Shown here: piece by piece, positions 1 through 11,421 of the stretch
Layout: every line of letters starts with the position of its first letter
Numbering within the stretch: the first letter of the stretch is position 1
Translations under genes and position numbers: made by a program
Assembly (NCBI GenBank): GCA_021209875.1
Contig: JAGYVD010000005.1
Location: forward strand, 372,001 to 436,000
Direction of reading: 5' to 3'
DNA: 64,000 bases
DNA from: Rosellinia necatrix
Lineage: Eukaryota > Ascomycota > Sordariomycetes > Xylariales > Xylariaceae
Notes under the pieces: generated by a model
Told to the model about the DNA's origin: nothing
The model's database searches: none
Seen by the model: the letters and a program-made list of their open reading frames with translations, nothing else

Positions 1-7
1 AGATTAG

Positions 8-1946
8 TGGACGAATTTCAAGAAGACAATGATCTTAATCATATGTTCCTTTTACTCCTTTCTCGCGAATGCTGCGCTTATTGGACCATCACCTTACATC
101 GACCTTTGGGCAAAAGAATTCGACATTTCTCCGACGAAAGCATCCGAGCTCATTTCGTATCCGAACCTTGCCTTTGGTTTCGGTAGGCTAGTTCCTAGAT
201 ACGAATTGCGGTGGTCGTACTAATATCGTGTAGGGTCTTTGATCTTTGTGCCACTGTATCTGAAGATTGGTCGCAGACCCGTCATGTTGATATCACTCGT
301 TGTGGTAGGATTTCTCTCGTGGCGTGCGAAGGGCGAAGTTTAACCAATTGTAGTTCTGCGCCGGCATTATTGGGGCATCCCAATCTACCACATACGGTGG
401 CTTGATGGCTGCTCGAGTCATCCATGGTTTCGGATCATGCGTCTGCGAAGCACTCCCCGTTCAGTTGGTTAATGATATTTTTTTCCTGCATGAACGGGGC
501 GAGAGGATTGGCTATTATACAGGTATGCAAGACAGGACCCAAACGCTCGTAGAGATTCCACTTTGAATAACACTTACACGTAGTATGCCTCTGTCTTGGT
601 ACTTTTGCGTCCTTACCTGCGGGGTATATCTTGGCCGGGGGATACGGTTGGCAGCTATTCTTTTACGTTGAGTTCGCATTTGGCGCGGCATTGCTCGTGC
701 TTGCCTTCCTCTTCGTCGAGGAGACCTCGTATGACCGCAAAGCAGTAACGCTGATATTGACACCGGGCATAGAGGATGGGAAGTCTAGTGATGGGGTGAA
801 GAGCCGGGTCTTGACAAACTCATCAGATGGAGACGCCCCATCTCGCAAGTCGTTCATGCAGACTCTCAGCCTCTGGGGCCGAGTCGACCATGATGTGCCG
901 TTCTTCACGATGATGGCAAGAAGTTTCACTTACTTCCTAGTCCCCCAAGCTCTCTGGGTAATCTCCTCGTTTGGTATCAATATTGGCCTGTTAGCGCTCG
1001 CCTATTCGTACACCTTTCCGATACTGATCACCTCGCCACCCTACAACTGGACCGTGGTATGCGAACGAATCCTACTAGAGTATAGAGTAGTAGTAAGCTA
1101 ACGTCGTGTAGATTAATTCCGGTTTGTTCGCAGTAGCTGCCCTTGTAGGGTACGCTTTAGCCGTGCCGTTCACGTCGTCATCGGACAGGTTGGCTGCCTA
1201 CTTCACGAAACGTAACAACGGAATTCGCGAAGCAGAAATGCGTTTAGGGGTAATGTTGCCGGCCAGTACGTACCCGCTCGATGTTACTCTTCTCATCCTG
1301 CAAAATCCCCGCTCGCCTCTGCCGCCTTATGCACTAGCATACCCTTAACCCCCAAGAGGATCTCATATTGAACGCAGAGAAGAATTCTAACCCCGGGTTA
1401 TAGTGCTGATTGGGCCAGCTGGTGTCATCCTGTACGGATTCACAGCTGAAAGGGGCTTGCACTGGGTGCTCTACTTTGTTGGGGGCGCTATGTCTTACTT
1501 CGCGGCTTATTTTTACTTTTCCTTTACGCTCGCTTACGCTGTTGACTCTTATCATTCGAATACCTCTGAGATGTTGATAGCCATGAATCTTGGCAAGCAG
1601 TATGTCCCCAACACTCTGTGTCCCCCTTTAGCACCATTCCCCCTCTCTAAATATTCGAGCATGGCCCAGAACCCTCGAGAACAACCAGACTACCCCAAGC
1701 GGTACTTTCTAACATCCAGGTCTATACAGGGCTATATCCTTTGGTTTTGGCCTTAAAGTATTAACATGGGTTATGGAAAGCGGCTATGCCGTGGTAGTGT
1801 CTGGTATATTCGGGGGGGTGTTGTTAGCAAACAACCTAGCTCTTCTTGTTTTCATGGTTTGGGGCAAAGGAATACGTAGGTTTATGTCGACTACGTGGTT
1901 GGCAAGGTTACATTCCTCGAGCATCAAAGAGGTTGTAACCCACTAA
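8..1946 (+). CDS. MFS transporter, 3' part (cut by window start)
   Basis: Seven exons join in frame: 8-182, 234-304, 354-522, 584-1056, 1112-1265, 1404-1599 and 1730-1946 (1455 nt, 484 residues plus stop). The left edge at 8 follows an acceptor-like TAG, so earlier exons lie outside the window. The spliced protein is strongly hydrophobic and shows major facilitator signatures: a first helix ending in SALIGPSPYI-like residues (here NAALIGPSPYIDLW), a GRRP loop after a PLYLKIG stretch, RVIHGFGS, and HERGERIGYYT, typical of fungal drug:H+ antiporter-type permeases. It should act in the plasma membrane exporting a small molecule; the substrate cannot be told. Exon 4 includes a hydrophilic central loop (about DGVKSRVLTNSSDGDAP) between the two six-helix halves. 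Every intron breaks the frame if kept, so separate short ORFs are exons, not a pseudogene. I see no internal stop in the spliced frame. Confidence 0.85.
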
Positions 1947-4239
1947 GTTGGAGTAAAATCCGGCAAGCTAAACATTTTTCCTATACAAATCGACTATGCA
2001 GCCAAGGCACCTATGACACCCTACAATTCCACCAGGGCGGCCTCTCCCCCAACCCCTCGACTCACCGTCCCTTTCTGTAGGATGACGCAGCTGCTCAGAA
2101 AAGTCAAGACCTACCAACACGGTGACACAAGGATGCGGATGCGTCACCCACTCCTCGACATCTTTCGGGTCGTTCCTAAACATCCCACGGCGACTTCTGT
2201 CACTAACAAGCAAAGGACGATGACGGCGAGTCTGCTACCCGTGCAGCCGAACTGAACCTTCACAGGGGGCGGAATGGGCGGGGCCGGACTACTCTTCAAC
2301 TCTTCCATCCTATTAAAACCATACATTGGCATATCCATCATATCATGGTACCCTCTGGATGCAAAACTATGACCCGCTCAATTCAGATGAGCGGGCATGC
2401 ATATCCCTCATTTTATCTTCCGCGACGACGACACCTCCGCGGTATTTATTTATTCGATTCGAAGTGGGAAGGCCGTTTAAGAGAAGCGGTCGGTGGATTC
2501 ATTATGTTACTTCAATAGTTGTCTGCGTATGCGCGATCCATAAGCAACAGCCCCGGAGGCGTTGGGTATGATCGGGAGATTCCAAACGAATGGCATAATT
2601 ATTTTTCCCGACTTACTCTCATCCAAGTATTGGCTGCTTACCCCAGGATCACAATTGTCCAGAGAGACAGAAAACTCCACAAAACGAAGCGGAAGCTAGC
2701 GAGAGCCGGCCCCCAGCAATGCTTGGATTGGTGTTATGTCGAGATTGGATGAATTCGCCACGCCCATGTCTGAGCAGGGGGCTGTTGCTGCACGCTTGGG
2801 CAGGCCGGCAAGACGTGGTCCGTCGACGCTGACAGCATAAACGACCCACTCGAACACCACTCGGCGGGTATTTTCACCGGCGTGCGGTGGCCAATACCCA
2901 GAGGCCAGCGTCCAGAGACACTCTCGTATCTCGTTCGATTACGAAGGGTAGTTGCATCTCGACGCACAGCGAAAATCACAGGTGGGACAACATAACCCTG
3001 CCTGTCTGCATGTGTTCCCTCCAAAGGCTAGCAGGAGGCGCCTGTCAGTTGCAACGGCCGGCTTGCATAAAACCTGAAGTAGACGCGCCACACTCGCCTT
3101 AACCCTATCGTCTGGGCCGCCATTTGTGACAAGGAATATGGCCTGGATCCGCGTGAGGTCGGACAACGTTCCTCTTTCGTCGACGGCATGACATGCTCGC
3201 CGTGATTGGCCCGATCCGCGGTCATTTCCTTTTTTCGTCGGATTGGTTTTCTGCGAGATGGGCCAGGCACAGGATCTATGAAAAGCCCCTTTGAGAAAGA
3301 TCTGTCGAGGGCCATTTAGCCGACTATCCAATCCCAGGCCAGACAGTTCCGTCTCCGCACGTTAATACGCTGGTATATTACAACTTGTCATTTATGCCTC
3401 TCATTGCAACGACTGCAAGTGGCTCAAACGGTCCAACCAGAGCCCCTGCGGCTCAACCCGTTGGAACCGACAGGTCAAGCTGAATCAATCACGTATCTCA
3501 AGGCGCTATATTCCAAGGCATCCCGCTATGTTTGCCGACTTGTGAACATATGCCTGGTCTTCAGCCCCGGCCCTATATCTGATCAAGTAAGCTCCGGCTA
3601 GGGTATCACCACCGCTCTGGCTTGTGGGCTGAAGCTCTCTGGCAGATGGTATACTGGAATGATTCCGTTCAGACACAAGCCTCCGACGTCATCGAGCCCC
3701 AACTGCCTTTCCGCACTTTACTCAAATTGTATAGACATTCGGTTACCCGTCACTCTGCTAGCCGGATTCGACCTCGTCTACGCTGACCAGTTGTAATGAT
3801 ATATACACCGGGCACTAAACGACGGCTGGTGACCCTAAAATAAGTGCCGTGGTCAAGGTTGCACGATCGATGATCACTACCGTCTTCGAATCTCAAAAAC
3901 AATCCCTCCAGACTGGCACGATTCGAGATGTTGCATCCGTACAGCTTCAACTCGGTTGAGCGGTAGCTTCAAGGCGATCTTTTTCCAGTTTCGATATGGC
4001 GGCACGCAACTATTGAAGAACAGGGTATTTGGAAGTTATCATGGGATCTGGAACGACTATACTTTTCTCTGGGCGTGTGCATGGTACGTTGCATCGCGAG
4101 GAGGCAAATTCTCGCCGTTCGAGGGTATTGCCTTGATTCTAAGCGCGGGACACATCGAAGAACTACGTCAGGCTGTTCAAAGGGGCGAAGGCAGTGAGGG
4201 GTCGTGATGGCGATAGGAGTTGAGACATCGACTCTCGAA
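1947..4239. other. intergenic, no supported gene
   Basis: Short overlapping ORFs exist on both strands (for example 130 codons on minus at 2939-3331 and 83 codons on plus at 3956-4207), but none shows a domain, signal peptide or consistent splice structure. The minus stretch around 3100-3200 reads somewhat protein-like; I could not extend it or recognise it. Confidence 0.4.
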
Positions 4240-4245
4240 TATAAG
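4240..4245 (+). promoter_or_regulatory. possible TATA element of the hydrophobin gene
   Basis: TATAAG lies about 150 bp before the hydrophobin ATG, followed by a CT/CA-rich leader with no ATG in a strong context. Position and leader composition fit a highly expressed fungal surface-protein gene. This is inference from sequence position only. Confidence 0.35.
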
Positions 4246-4392
4246 TATACGGGTTTCTGCTTCGACTAGTCTTAATCTTTCATCAACCAACAAGCACAAC
4301 AATCACTCAGGCTACTATATCTTCACTCCTACACCTTTTGCACACTCACTCAATAAACGAACTCCCAAGTTCCTCCAATCACTACAATCAAT

Positions 4393-4857
4393 ATGCAGTT
4401 CACCACTCTGTTCGTCACTCTCCTCGCTACTGCCGTCATGGCCAACCCAGTTAAGCGCACTGGCGGCGGCGGTGGTGGCGGCGGCGGCGGCGGCACCCCC
4501 CCTTACGATGCTTGCAGCGGTCTCTACGACACCCTACAGTGCTGTGCTACCGATGTTCTCGGGGTTATAGACCTAGACTGCGCAACCCGTACGTGATATC
4601 CTGAAATCCTAGTCTCGGCACAATGTTTACAGAAGCCACTGACAAAACCCACTCTCTAGCTTCTGCTGTCCCCACCAGCCCCGCGTCCTTCGCGTCCATC
4701 TGTGCTAAGGGCGGCCAGCGTGCTCGCTGCTGCGTCCTCCCCGTGGTAAGTGCAACTCTTCAATGAAACCTCCATAACTTTTACGATCGCCAGCCTGACG
4801 GAATACTCTTCCTAGCTTGGCCAGGATGTCCTCTGCCAGACCCCTCTCGGTCTCTAA
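4393..4857 (+). CDS. class II hydrophobin (cerato-ulmin family)
   Basis: Three exons, 4393-4588, 4660-4745 and 4816-4857, give 107 residues. A signal peptide (MQFTTLFVTLLATAVMA) is followed by a KR dibasic site, an uninterrupted run of eleven glycines and the mature domain. The eight cysteines follow the class II order C-CC-C-C-CC-C with spacings 8, 11, 16, 8 and 10; family members usually have 9 between the first and second. The protein should be secreted and self-assemble into an amphipathic layer on hyphae or spores. The first intron splits a codon after CAT; the second falls just after VLPV, in the last inter-cysteine loop. Both introns are about 70 bp with GTACGT and GTAAGT donors. The gene stands alone, with more than 1.8 kb of noncoding DNA on each side. 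Confidence 0.93.
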
Positions 4858-6754
4858 GCGTCACGCAGCAAACCACTATCGATGGGTCGATGGGGCTTCC
4901 CAGAATTGATTAGGCGGAATATCACTGGAAAGGGGGACATCGCTCATTTTATCTGGGATGGATCAATACGGAGGACTTTGCAGGGCAGTCGTGTTTGGTG
5001 ATTAAGGGAGGGGTGCAACTGGTGATTAGATGAGGATGGCGGTATTGAGTAGTTTGTCTAGTCGCTCCTTGAATGGTAACCTTTTTGAGCCCCTGATTGT
5101 AAAATTTTTATTGAAGTAAATCGTCTTATCCAATCGATCAAGTGTCAACTCTTCATTTGCATATGCAAGGGAACCCACTTAGGTACGGATTCTGCGCCCA
5201 ACATTAAGTTGGGACCAAGTCTAGACGATACGACCTTCGATTCCGCTGCCTCGGTTGCCTGCAATACTACCGGTCCTGGCTTTTTGCCCACGCCAAAGGC
5301 AGTTTTTGCCGCCAGGCATTGCTCCGCTTAAGACGTTACGCTTGATGCCAGAGATATTAAAGCACTTGATTGAGATACCGCATATTATTCAACTAGTGCA
5401 CATTTGCTATTAAACTACTCCTACTACCACCCATCTATTCCAGAGGCAAAATCTGTTTTGGGTCACACTATCTATGGAGACGCTGGGAGGACTTCGATTC
5501 GGAACTAAAGTTTTATTCAAGAGTTATTCCGCCAAACGCCCGGACTCTAATCTCTCCAGGCCATACCATGCTACGATGTGCATTATGTTCCAGATCCTAG
5601 CCATTGCTAGGACAAGGTTACAAGGCAATCTCTAGCCGGTAGGGCGTGGGTTCTATTAAAACACCTTTCTCCCTGTTGTGAATGTTGCGTTTTTCTCATC
5701 GAAGAATGAGTATTGAATATATTTTATTTACCTAATATTTGGCATGGTGAGGTGTAGGTTTTACATTGCTATGCAGAGACCGATTTAGGTAATCTGAAAC
5801 ATACTTAGTAACATAGAAGGAAGCCGGATCTTGATGCCTAATGAGTATTTCATGCTTATTCATCAACAAAGCATACATTCGTATCGCGGCCTTAATTTCT
5901 TCCTCGATGCAATCATAACGTGGCATCAATTGGCATTTTAAGAATATAGCTTCTTTCGATCTCATGCAAAGAGGCATGTTATCAGTCCAGTTGGGGATTA
6001 TACCATCGCTGCTATGTACTACAGATAACATTCTCATTTTGGCTATTGGTGGTTAAATACATAACATACATAGCAAGTTCTACTATCACAGGGTGACCTT
6101 ATGTCGATCGATCGAACGGGTAGTTCCGGCGAGGATTCCGAGTCCCGAGCACGACAGCCGCGAGTGGGGACTAACTAGGCCTGGTACGTACTACAATGTA
6201 TCCATTAATGCCTGGACTAAGATCACAGATTCCGGCTGCTTCGGCCGTCCCTGCACTATCTCTTCCTTTCTTTGTGTACGTAGTACTATAGCCTCGGTGA
6301 ATCGACAAGATTCTATCCCACTCCACCCCTATACAGAAAGAACAATATATTTACCGAGGTGCTTGCGGTAAAACTTGCCATTTTTCCACAGTCAGGTTCA
6401 CGTGACAATGGACGAATTCTCGCATATGCAGCCACAGTGACTTTGCAGTACTTTACATAACCTGTTTGTCACCGACTAGCATTATGCACAGCTCTACACA
6501 CTAGGTTAGACTAGCACTAGTAGTATGTAAGCCATTTTAGCGCCTGCATGATGACCAGGGCCTGGTCCCAGGAGTCCTATGCAGCAGCTACCGTAGATAC
6601 CGAACCTACCCAGATCAAAGGTCAGTCTACAACACACAACATCGCATCATAGGAAGTCTAAGCCTACCACCGATGGGGCTCGCGTATTTTATACCACAAA
6701 CAAGGTACCCCAAAGACACTATTTACATTTGCCCAATCCAGTAGGTCCATAGAG
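4858..6754. other. intergenic with one weak ORF
   Basis: Contains the hydrophobin 3' flank and no identifiable gene. The only ORF with protein-like composition is a 101-codon one on minus at 5732-6037, listed separately. The rest is ordinary mixed-composition DNA with short plus-strand ORFs lacking features. Confidence 0.4.
5732..6037 (-). CDS. hypothetical protein, 101 aa (weak)
   Basis: An uninterrupted ATG-to-stop frame of 101 codons without signal peptide, transmembrane segment or recognised domain. Composition is balanced (a charged central helix around EEEIKAAIRMYALL), which is why I list it, but no family comes to mind and no splice extension was found. It could be a relic or chance. 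Confidence 0.2.
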   Translation of the reverse strand: MRMLSVVHSSDGIIPNWTDNMPLCMRSKEAIFLKCQLMPRYDCIEEEIKAAIRMYALLMNKHEILIRHQDPASFYVTKYVSDYLNRSLHSNVKPTPHHAKY

Positions 6755-7783
6755 ATGGCGTATGTGTTGCCACAACCGGCAATCGCTTTGCCACCTTCTA
6801 TCACCTTCGATTCCATCCGTCTGGACACCAAGCCGACCGCATCCTTGGAGTGTTCTCAAGTACAGAGCGCCGGCGAATCAGGGTACTCCAATATCCTTGT
6901 CGTATTCCTCAATGGACTTATTGCACCACAGTCGTTTTGGCTGCCCATCATGGCACTCACGCTCCGCCATCTCAAGATGGGGGACTCTGTCGCCGGCAGT
7001 GGTGCATCCCAGCCCCAGATGCTAGCGTACGACCGCTACGGCCAGGGCAGGACGATAGACCGCGACCCCAGTGATGAAGGGAAGGAAGAGGGCTACGGGC
7101 ATGATACGCTCGACGCTGTCCAGGATTTGTATCAGCTCATCAGTCAAACCGCGCCGAGCTCGGATGACCAGCCGAAACGTATTGTGTTCGTCGCTAACTC
7201 TATCGGATGCGCTATGGCTCGCTTATTCTCCCGGAAATATCCCGGAACCGTGGCTGGCCTGTTGCTCCTGGATAGTATCATGGCCAATTCTGATTTCGTC
7301 AGCCTATTTCCGGACCCCGACAGCCCGGACTTTGATCCCGGGTCATTACCAGAAGACGTCACACCGGAGATGCTGTACGAGACGCGCAAAAAATTCCGCG
7401 ACGTTTTCCACCCCAGCGTGAAGAACGCCGAAGGCCTGGATCGGCGCAACCTAGCTGCGTTGTTGCCTGACGCAGACAAACCTTCGCTCGAGCAAGGATT
7501 TGGTGGAGGAGCACCATTCGTGACCGTAGTGGGCCACGACCCTGAGTGGTTTGCTCAAGAAAGCCTTCAGGGCTCAATGGAGACCCCAATCTCCATATCC
7601 ATGAACTACACAAACCCAATATGGCACCGTTACAACCAAGGTCTGACGAGATTGACAAGCCCGGAGAAGGCATCAGGTCCAATAATTGCGGCGGATTGTG
7701 GTCACTTTATCCAGAGAGACAATCCAACATTCGTGGCCGAGTTGGTTTACAAAATGCTGGGCGATGTTGTGAAAGACCCCTAG
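6755..7783 (+). CDS. alpha/beta hydrolase fold protein
   Basis: Single exon, 342 residues. The fold-1 pattern is visible: strand and oxyanion-type loop at about 47-56 (ILVVFLNGL), the AYDRYGQGR segment at 91-99, the nucleophile elbow VFVANSIGCAMARLF with Ser149, and a C-terminal catalytic His317 in ADCGHFIQRDNP. The elbow has N-S-I-G where many relatives have G-H-S-x-G. The acid residue cannot be fixed by eye. There is no signal peptide, so the enzyme is probably intracellular, hydrolysing an ester, epoxide or similar bond in an unknown small molecule. The ATG at 6755 is the first in frame. Overlapping ORFs in other frames of this interval are shadows. No metabolic gene neighbours suggest a pathway. 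Confidence 0.85.
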   Translation: MAYVLPQPAIALPPSITFDSIRLDTKPTASLECSQVQSAGESGYSNILVVFLNGLIAPQSFWLPIMALTLRHLKMGDSVAGSGASQPQMLAYDRYGQGRTIDRDPSDEGKEEGYGHDTLDAVQDLYQLISQTAPSSDDQPKRIVFVANSIGCAMARLFSRKYPGTVAGLLLLDSIMANSDFVSLFPDPDSPDFDPGSLPEDVTPEMLYETRKKFRDVFHPSVKNAEGLDRRNLAALLPDADKPSLEQGFGGGAPFVTVVGHDPEWFAQESLQGSMETPISISMNYTNPIWHRYNQGLTRLTSPEKASGPIIAADCGHFIQRDNPTFVAELVYKMLGDVVKDP

Positions 7784-8402
7784 TTGAAAAGCAGGTTCCC
7801 GCTGTCATACGGGATGTACAATCCAATATAGCCAACGCAAGATACCGGGTTATTACATAGGGGAACGGGAAACCTGGAGGAGGTCGTGGTAGGCCGAGGT
7901 ACGTTAGGCGTGGGTGTGCTCCCGTCAAGAACGCTTGACCCCACGAGAACATGGCAGGAGGATGACGGCGACGGGTAGGGTCACGGCAACGGACATACAT
8001 ATATCCATCAGAATTCCTCTTCCTTTTGCTGTATTGAACCGTTCAGACCCGATACGCAAAAATCCCAACACAACGCCAAAGATACACTACGAAAGCATGT
8101 GTTTACTCGCCCATCTACCTTATTCAAATACGTTTCACATACCATCCAAGCCTAGACCACCCTACTGAATGGGCTTTTAAGGATTTAGACAGCTGATTAA
8201 CATCCGAGCCATATTTCTGCTGTAGTCCGAGGCATCAGGACCATATGACTATCTTTGGGACGCTAAACCAAGTGCAAGTTTACAGACCCGGCCTCGAAAC
8301 AACATGGTGAAACAAAGTATAAGAGGATGAAAATATTGCATTTTAGGCTATGCATATCGCATTGGGGAATTACAAAGCAGATAAAAAAAGTCACTTTCGC
8401 AA
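7784..8402. other. intergenic, nothing recognised
   Basis: 3' flank of the hydrolase and upstream region of a small ORF. No RNA, repeat or coding signal seen. Confidence 0.4.
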
Positions 8403-8849
8403 TGAGCTTCAAAGGAGTCGACGGAGCGAACATTAACCCAACACGCCTAATCATGTCCGACCCAGAGGGACCGAACGCCGCAAACCCCCGCAATATTCAA
8501 TTTACGAACTGCCTTCCTCCAGATGTCGTAGGCTTTAGCAATGTGCAAGTTACCAGTGTAACCATTATGGATGGGGCCCGGTTCCCGAAACTGGAGCCGC
8601 CTAAGGTAGCCGGAAGGAAGAAAGCGAAATGGAGCTATCAGAGCTTGGTGACCAAGGGCACCGCCCTACACGCTCGAGCAACCTATCATGAAGAGAGGAG
8701 TCAAGCCTGACAAGCAGAAGCAGAAGATTATCTATTGGGTCACTGTCAGGTCCGATGATAACCCTGCAAGCTACCACCCGACACCTAGGGTGGTTCTAGT
8801 ACTGGAAATGGGTGTATATAAGGACCTTCGGGGCCCCCTTGGGTCTTGA
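8403..8849 (+). pseudogene. small unknown gene, apparent frameshift
   Basis: From the ATG at 8403 a frame of about 100 codons runs to a stop at 8710. It overlaps a second frame starting at 8688 that continues 53 codons to 8849. The two halves read like one beta-rich protein: the first ends in a SNVQVTSVTIMDG segment and a basic stretch, and the second has IIYWVTVRSDDNP. No GT-AG intron bridges them, so a one-base shift near 8690-8710 is the simplest reading. No signal peptide and no known family. A TATATAAG box near 8815 is inside the second half and probably irrelevant. Confidence 0.3.
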
Positions 8850-9711
8850 AGGGTTCAGGAATCAATTGTTAACCCTACTGAGCCCTAAATACAACCACCT
8901 ACGGCCTAGAACAAGCAAGCCTATCTACTCACTCCGTGATTCATACGACTGACAGTCACGAAGTAACCGTGTCGCTCCTGGCGCTCCGGTACACGTGGTT
9001 GGGAGGCTGAAGCAAGAATCCGGGCGCAGCGTTTCTACCGATCTATGCTGCTAATTGGGTTGCTGTCCGTAGTGAAGTGATTTCGCAATCCGGACTCGTC
9101 TTCCTTCATTCATCATTTCTTCGTGTTAAGAAACAGGGGGAAATGGCGACGGCGGCCCTTGACGTAATCACCAGCATAAGCTGCAACTCGCAAGGGAGTC
9201 AAGGCACTCATGGCCTATCCCAATTTGCTATATGAGAGCTGGCATGAAGGCGCGCCATTCGATACTATCCCTATTTCAATTCTTGAAGGACAGCTGCGTC
9301 TTCATTCTCCAGTTGCCAAGTGCGATTCTTGGGTTGACTCACACCCCCTTTCCGCTTCGGGGTAGTAGTACTAGACTCGTGAGACGGACAATCGGAGATT
9401 TTCTCCCCTCCCAATGTATTCTTAGTTTTCTTCATTGCCCTGGAAAACCGACAGTGTCAACCTATGATCAGGATTAACAACATCTATTTGGCCCACCACA
9501 CTATGGCTTTCTGTCTGCTATGTTTAATCCCACAACTGAAGTTATTGGTGATGCTGGCAGCTGGGTATGCAAGGGTTAAAAATCCTTCCTAACATTTTAT
9601 TTTGAGGTTAAAAGGCTTCTGACAGCATGCGTTTCCGCATCCCAATTTCAAAAATGATACTTTCAAAAATGATACCTTAATACTTCATTTTTTATCGTGT
9701 ACAAGGGAAGC
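8850..9711. other. intergenic with a 15-bp tandem duplication
   Basis: No gene supported; the 81-codon frame at 9232-9477 has no features. The 15-mer TTTCAAAAATGATAC is tandemly duplicated at 9646-9660 and 9661-9675, just downstream of the tRNA on its strand. Confidence 0.4.
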
Positions 9712-9715
9712 AAAA
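9712..9715 (-). terminator. RNA polymerase III T-stretch of tRNA-Val
   Basis: On the minus strand four T residues begin three bases after the tRNA discriminator base, the usual Pol III stop signal. Confidence 0.6.
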
Positions 9716-9718
9716 GAT

Positions 9719-9792
9719 TGATTTCGCCCGGACTTGAACCGGAGACCTTCAGTGTGTTAGACTGACGTGATAACCAACTACACCACGAAACC
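9719..9792 (-). tRNA. tRNA-Val (anticodon AAC)
   Basis: Read on the minus strand, the 74-nt segment folds as a cloverleaf. The 7-bp acceptor stem is GGTTTCG with CGAAATC (one G-T pair), followed by discriminator A. The D arm contains TAGTTGGTTA (A box), the anticodon stem is TCAGT/ACTGA with loop CTAACAC (anticodon AAC), and the T arm is GGTTCAAGTCC (B box). No intron. Inosine modification of A34 would let it read GTT, GTC and GTA. It closely resembles other fungal tRNA-Val(AAC) genes. Confidence 0.95.
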
Positions 9793-10968
9793 ATATGATT
9801 GGATAAGAGTAGGGTGGCGTATTGTGGATTGTATCACTGAGTATAGTATGGGTCCGTGGGTCTAGTCGAAGTGCGGGTATGCATGTTTTACTACTTAGCA
9901 TGAATTTCGTTATAAGGTAGTTTAACTATGTTGAATTAAGGACTGGTTGTATATTGTAATAGCTAGATGCATGGGCATTGTTGAGGAAAGGTAGAGGGGC
10001 CTAGCACCACAGGCTACCTTGTTCCGTGGGTTGTCCACACGCGATTAGACCTCCAATTATCTGGCCATTGTCAACTTGAAACCGTGTATCCATTTTGTTG
10101 CGTTCAAGTAGATGTCATGATGTTTCGATATGCACACATGTGTTCTAAAGCTGGTCTTTGAAAGGGATTATGTTATACCTAGTGAACAACGACGACGTCG
10201 CATGATTGGTTCTCTGTAAGCAGTTTGCTCCTTAGCTTTCCATTACTAGATAGCACAATAGTCCCGTGAGTGAAATTTCGTGTATCAACAACCGTGCCAT
10301 ACCGTAACCACCTGTCTGGGTCAAAGTTGCGTGCATACAACTATGTGCATTAGGCAGGCAGGTAGGTAGGTAGTTTGCTGCGCGCTTGAAGTTGACTAAG
10401 TAGGTAGGTAGGTATCGATGCTTGCTTGAGGCACACTCACATGATTAGGGGAAACCTTACTGGTCCTACCCCAGCGGACTTGATCTGCGGCAATCTGTCT
10501 TAGCGGCTGGGCACGAGCGATTGCCCGTTGCGGCGGGAGCGTGCCGCCTATTGGTTAGCATCCTGCCACCTGCCACCTCCTACCTAGTACCTTTACACGA
10601 TTGCGACCATGTCCCCCGCCCCTCGCTCCCAAACACATGGGCAGGGCGGGCCATGAAATGGGACATGACACCGGACGTCATCCGTTTTGATCACATTCTA
10701 TTAGCAGGTTACTCCTTGTGGTAGATGGGTTTTATGATTTATTTATCTTCCACTTGTTCATAAGAGGGGAGGGCGGACTGCACTGCTGCATCTTTACAAT
10801 CTATTCTGTTATTCTACTCTTCTACTAGTCATCCAGTTTCACTTCTCTCCACTTACAAGTATACCCCATCAATACATGGGACGAAACGGAGAGCATCTAC
10901 AGCCAACTATCGTTACAATCTCTTCGCGGATCTGATATCCCAGCAACAAAACAAGAAATCAATACAAG
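9793..10968. other. intergenic with GGTA-type microsatellites
   Basis: No coding frame with features. Two blocks of GGCA/GGTA tetranucleotides lie at about 10351-10373 and 10398-10415, separated by 24 bp, upstream of the secreted-protein gene. Confidence 0.45.
10351..10415. repeat. interrupted (GGTA)n/(GGCA)n microsatellite
   Basis: GGCAGGCAGGTAGGTAGGTAG followed after a short unique spacer by TAGGTAGGTAGGTA. It lies about 550 bp before the next start codon; no function is implied. Confidence 0.7.
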
Positions 10969-11421
10969 ATGCAGTTCCCAATCCTAATGGCAGCAACACT
11001 TCTCGGCGTAGCCTCCGTCTCTGCGCTACCTGGATCTAAACCCATGATTACGGCAGCGCCCGAGCCGAAGGACATTTCCGACGGCAAATCAACAACACAC
11101 CCCTGCACGTCGACAGACTGCTGGGCTTCTTACGCCGAGTGCAACGGATCCTTGACTTTCGTCTACCTGTACGGATTTCCCCCCCCCTCTCCTCTGACAT
11201 TCGTGTGCAAGATAGCTGAACGTATCCCTCCCTCTAGATGCTACACCCCGCCCCCGTGCGGGACCGCCACGTCTCCGGATCCGTACAGCTGCCCACCGAA
11301 ATCCGAGACATCTGCAATCCCAACAACTTCCGCAAACCCCGCCGTGTTTACGTCTTCTCGGATACCCACTGCCCCCACAATCGTCCCGACTTTGACAACT
11401 TCGACGATTGCGTCCTCTTGA
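10969..11421 (+). CDS. small secreted Cys/Ser/Thr/Pro-rich protein
   Basis: An ATG with an N-terminal signal peptide (MQFPILMAATLLGVASVSA) opens a frame of 150 codons. The mature part has cysteines in CTSTDCWASYAEC, then CYTPPPC and YSC, followed by a Ser/Thr/Pro-rich tail that looks O-glycosylated. A likely 69-bp intron, GTACGG...TCTAG at 11169-11237, is a multiple of three and stop-free. Splicing gives 127 residues and brings the cysteine clusters together; retention gives 150. The short cysteine-bearing secreted form resembles many fungal cell-wall or effector-like proteins, but I cannot assign a family and do not claim a host-directed role. It is convergent with the glucanase gene downstream. 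Confidence 0.65.
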   Translation: MQFPILMAATLLGVASVSALPGSKPMITAAPEPKDISDGKSTTHPCTSTDCWASYAECNGSLTFVYLYGFPPPSPLTFVCKIAERIPPSRCYTPPPCGTATSPDPYSCPPKSETSAIPTTSANPAVFTSSRIPTAPTIVPTLTTSTIASS

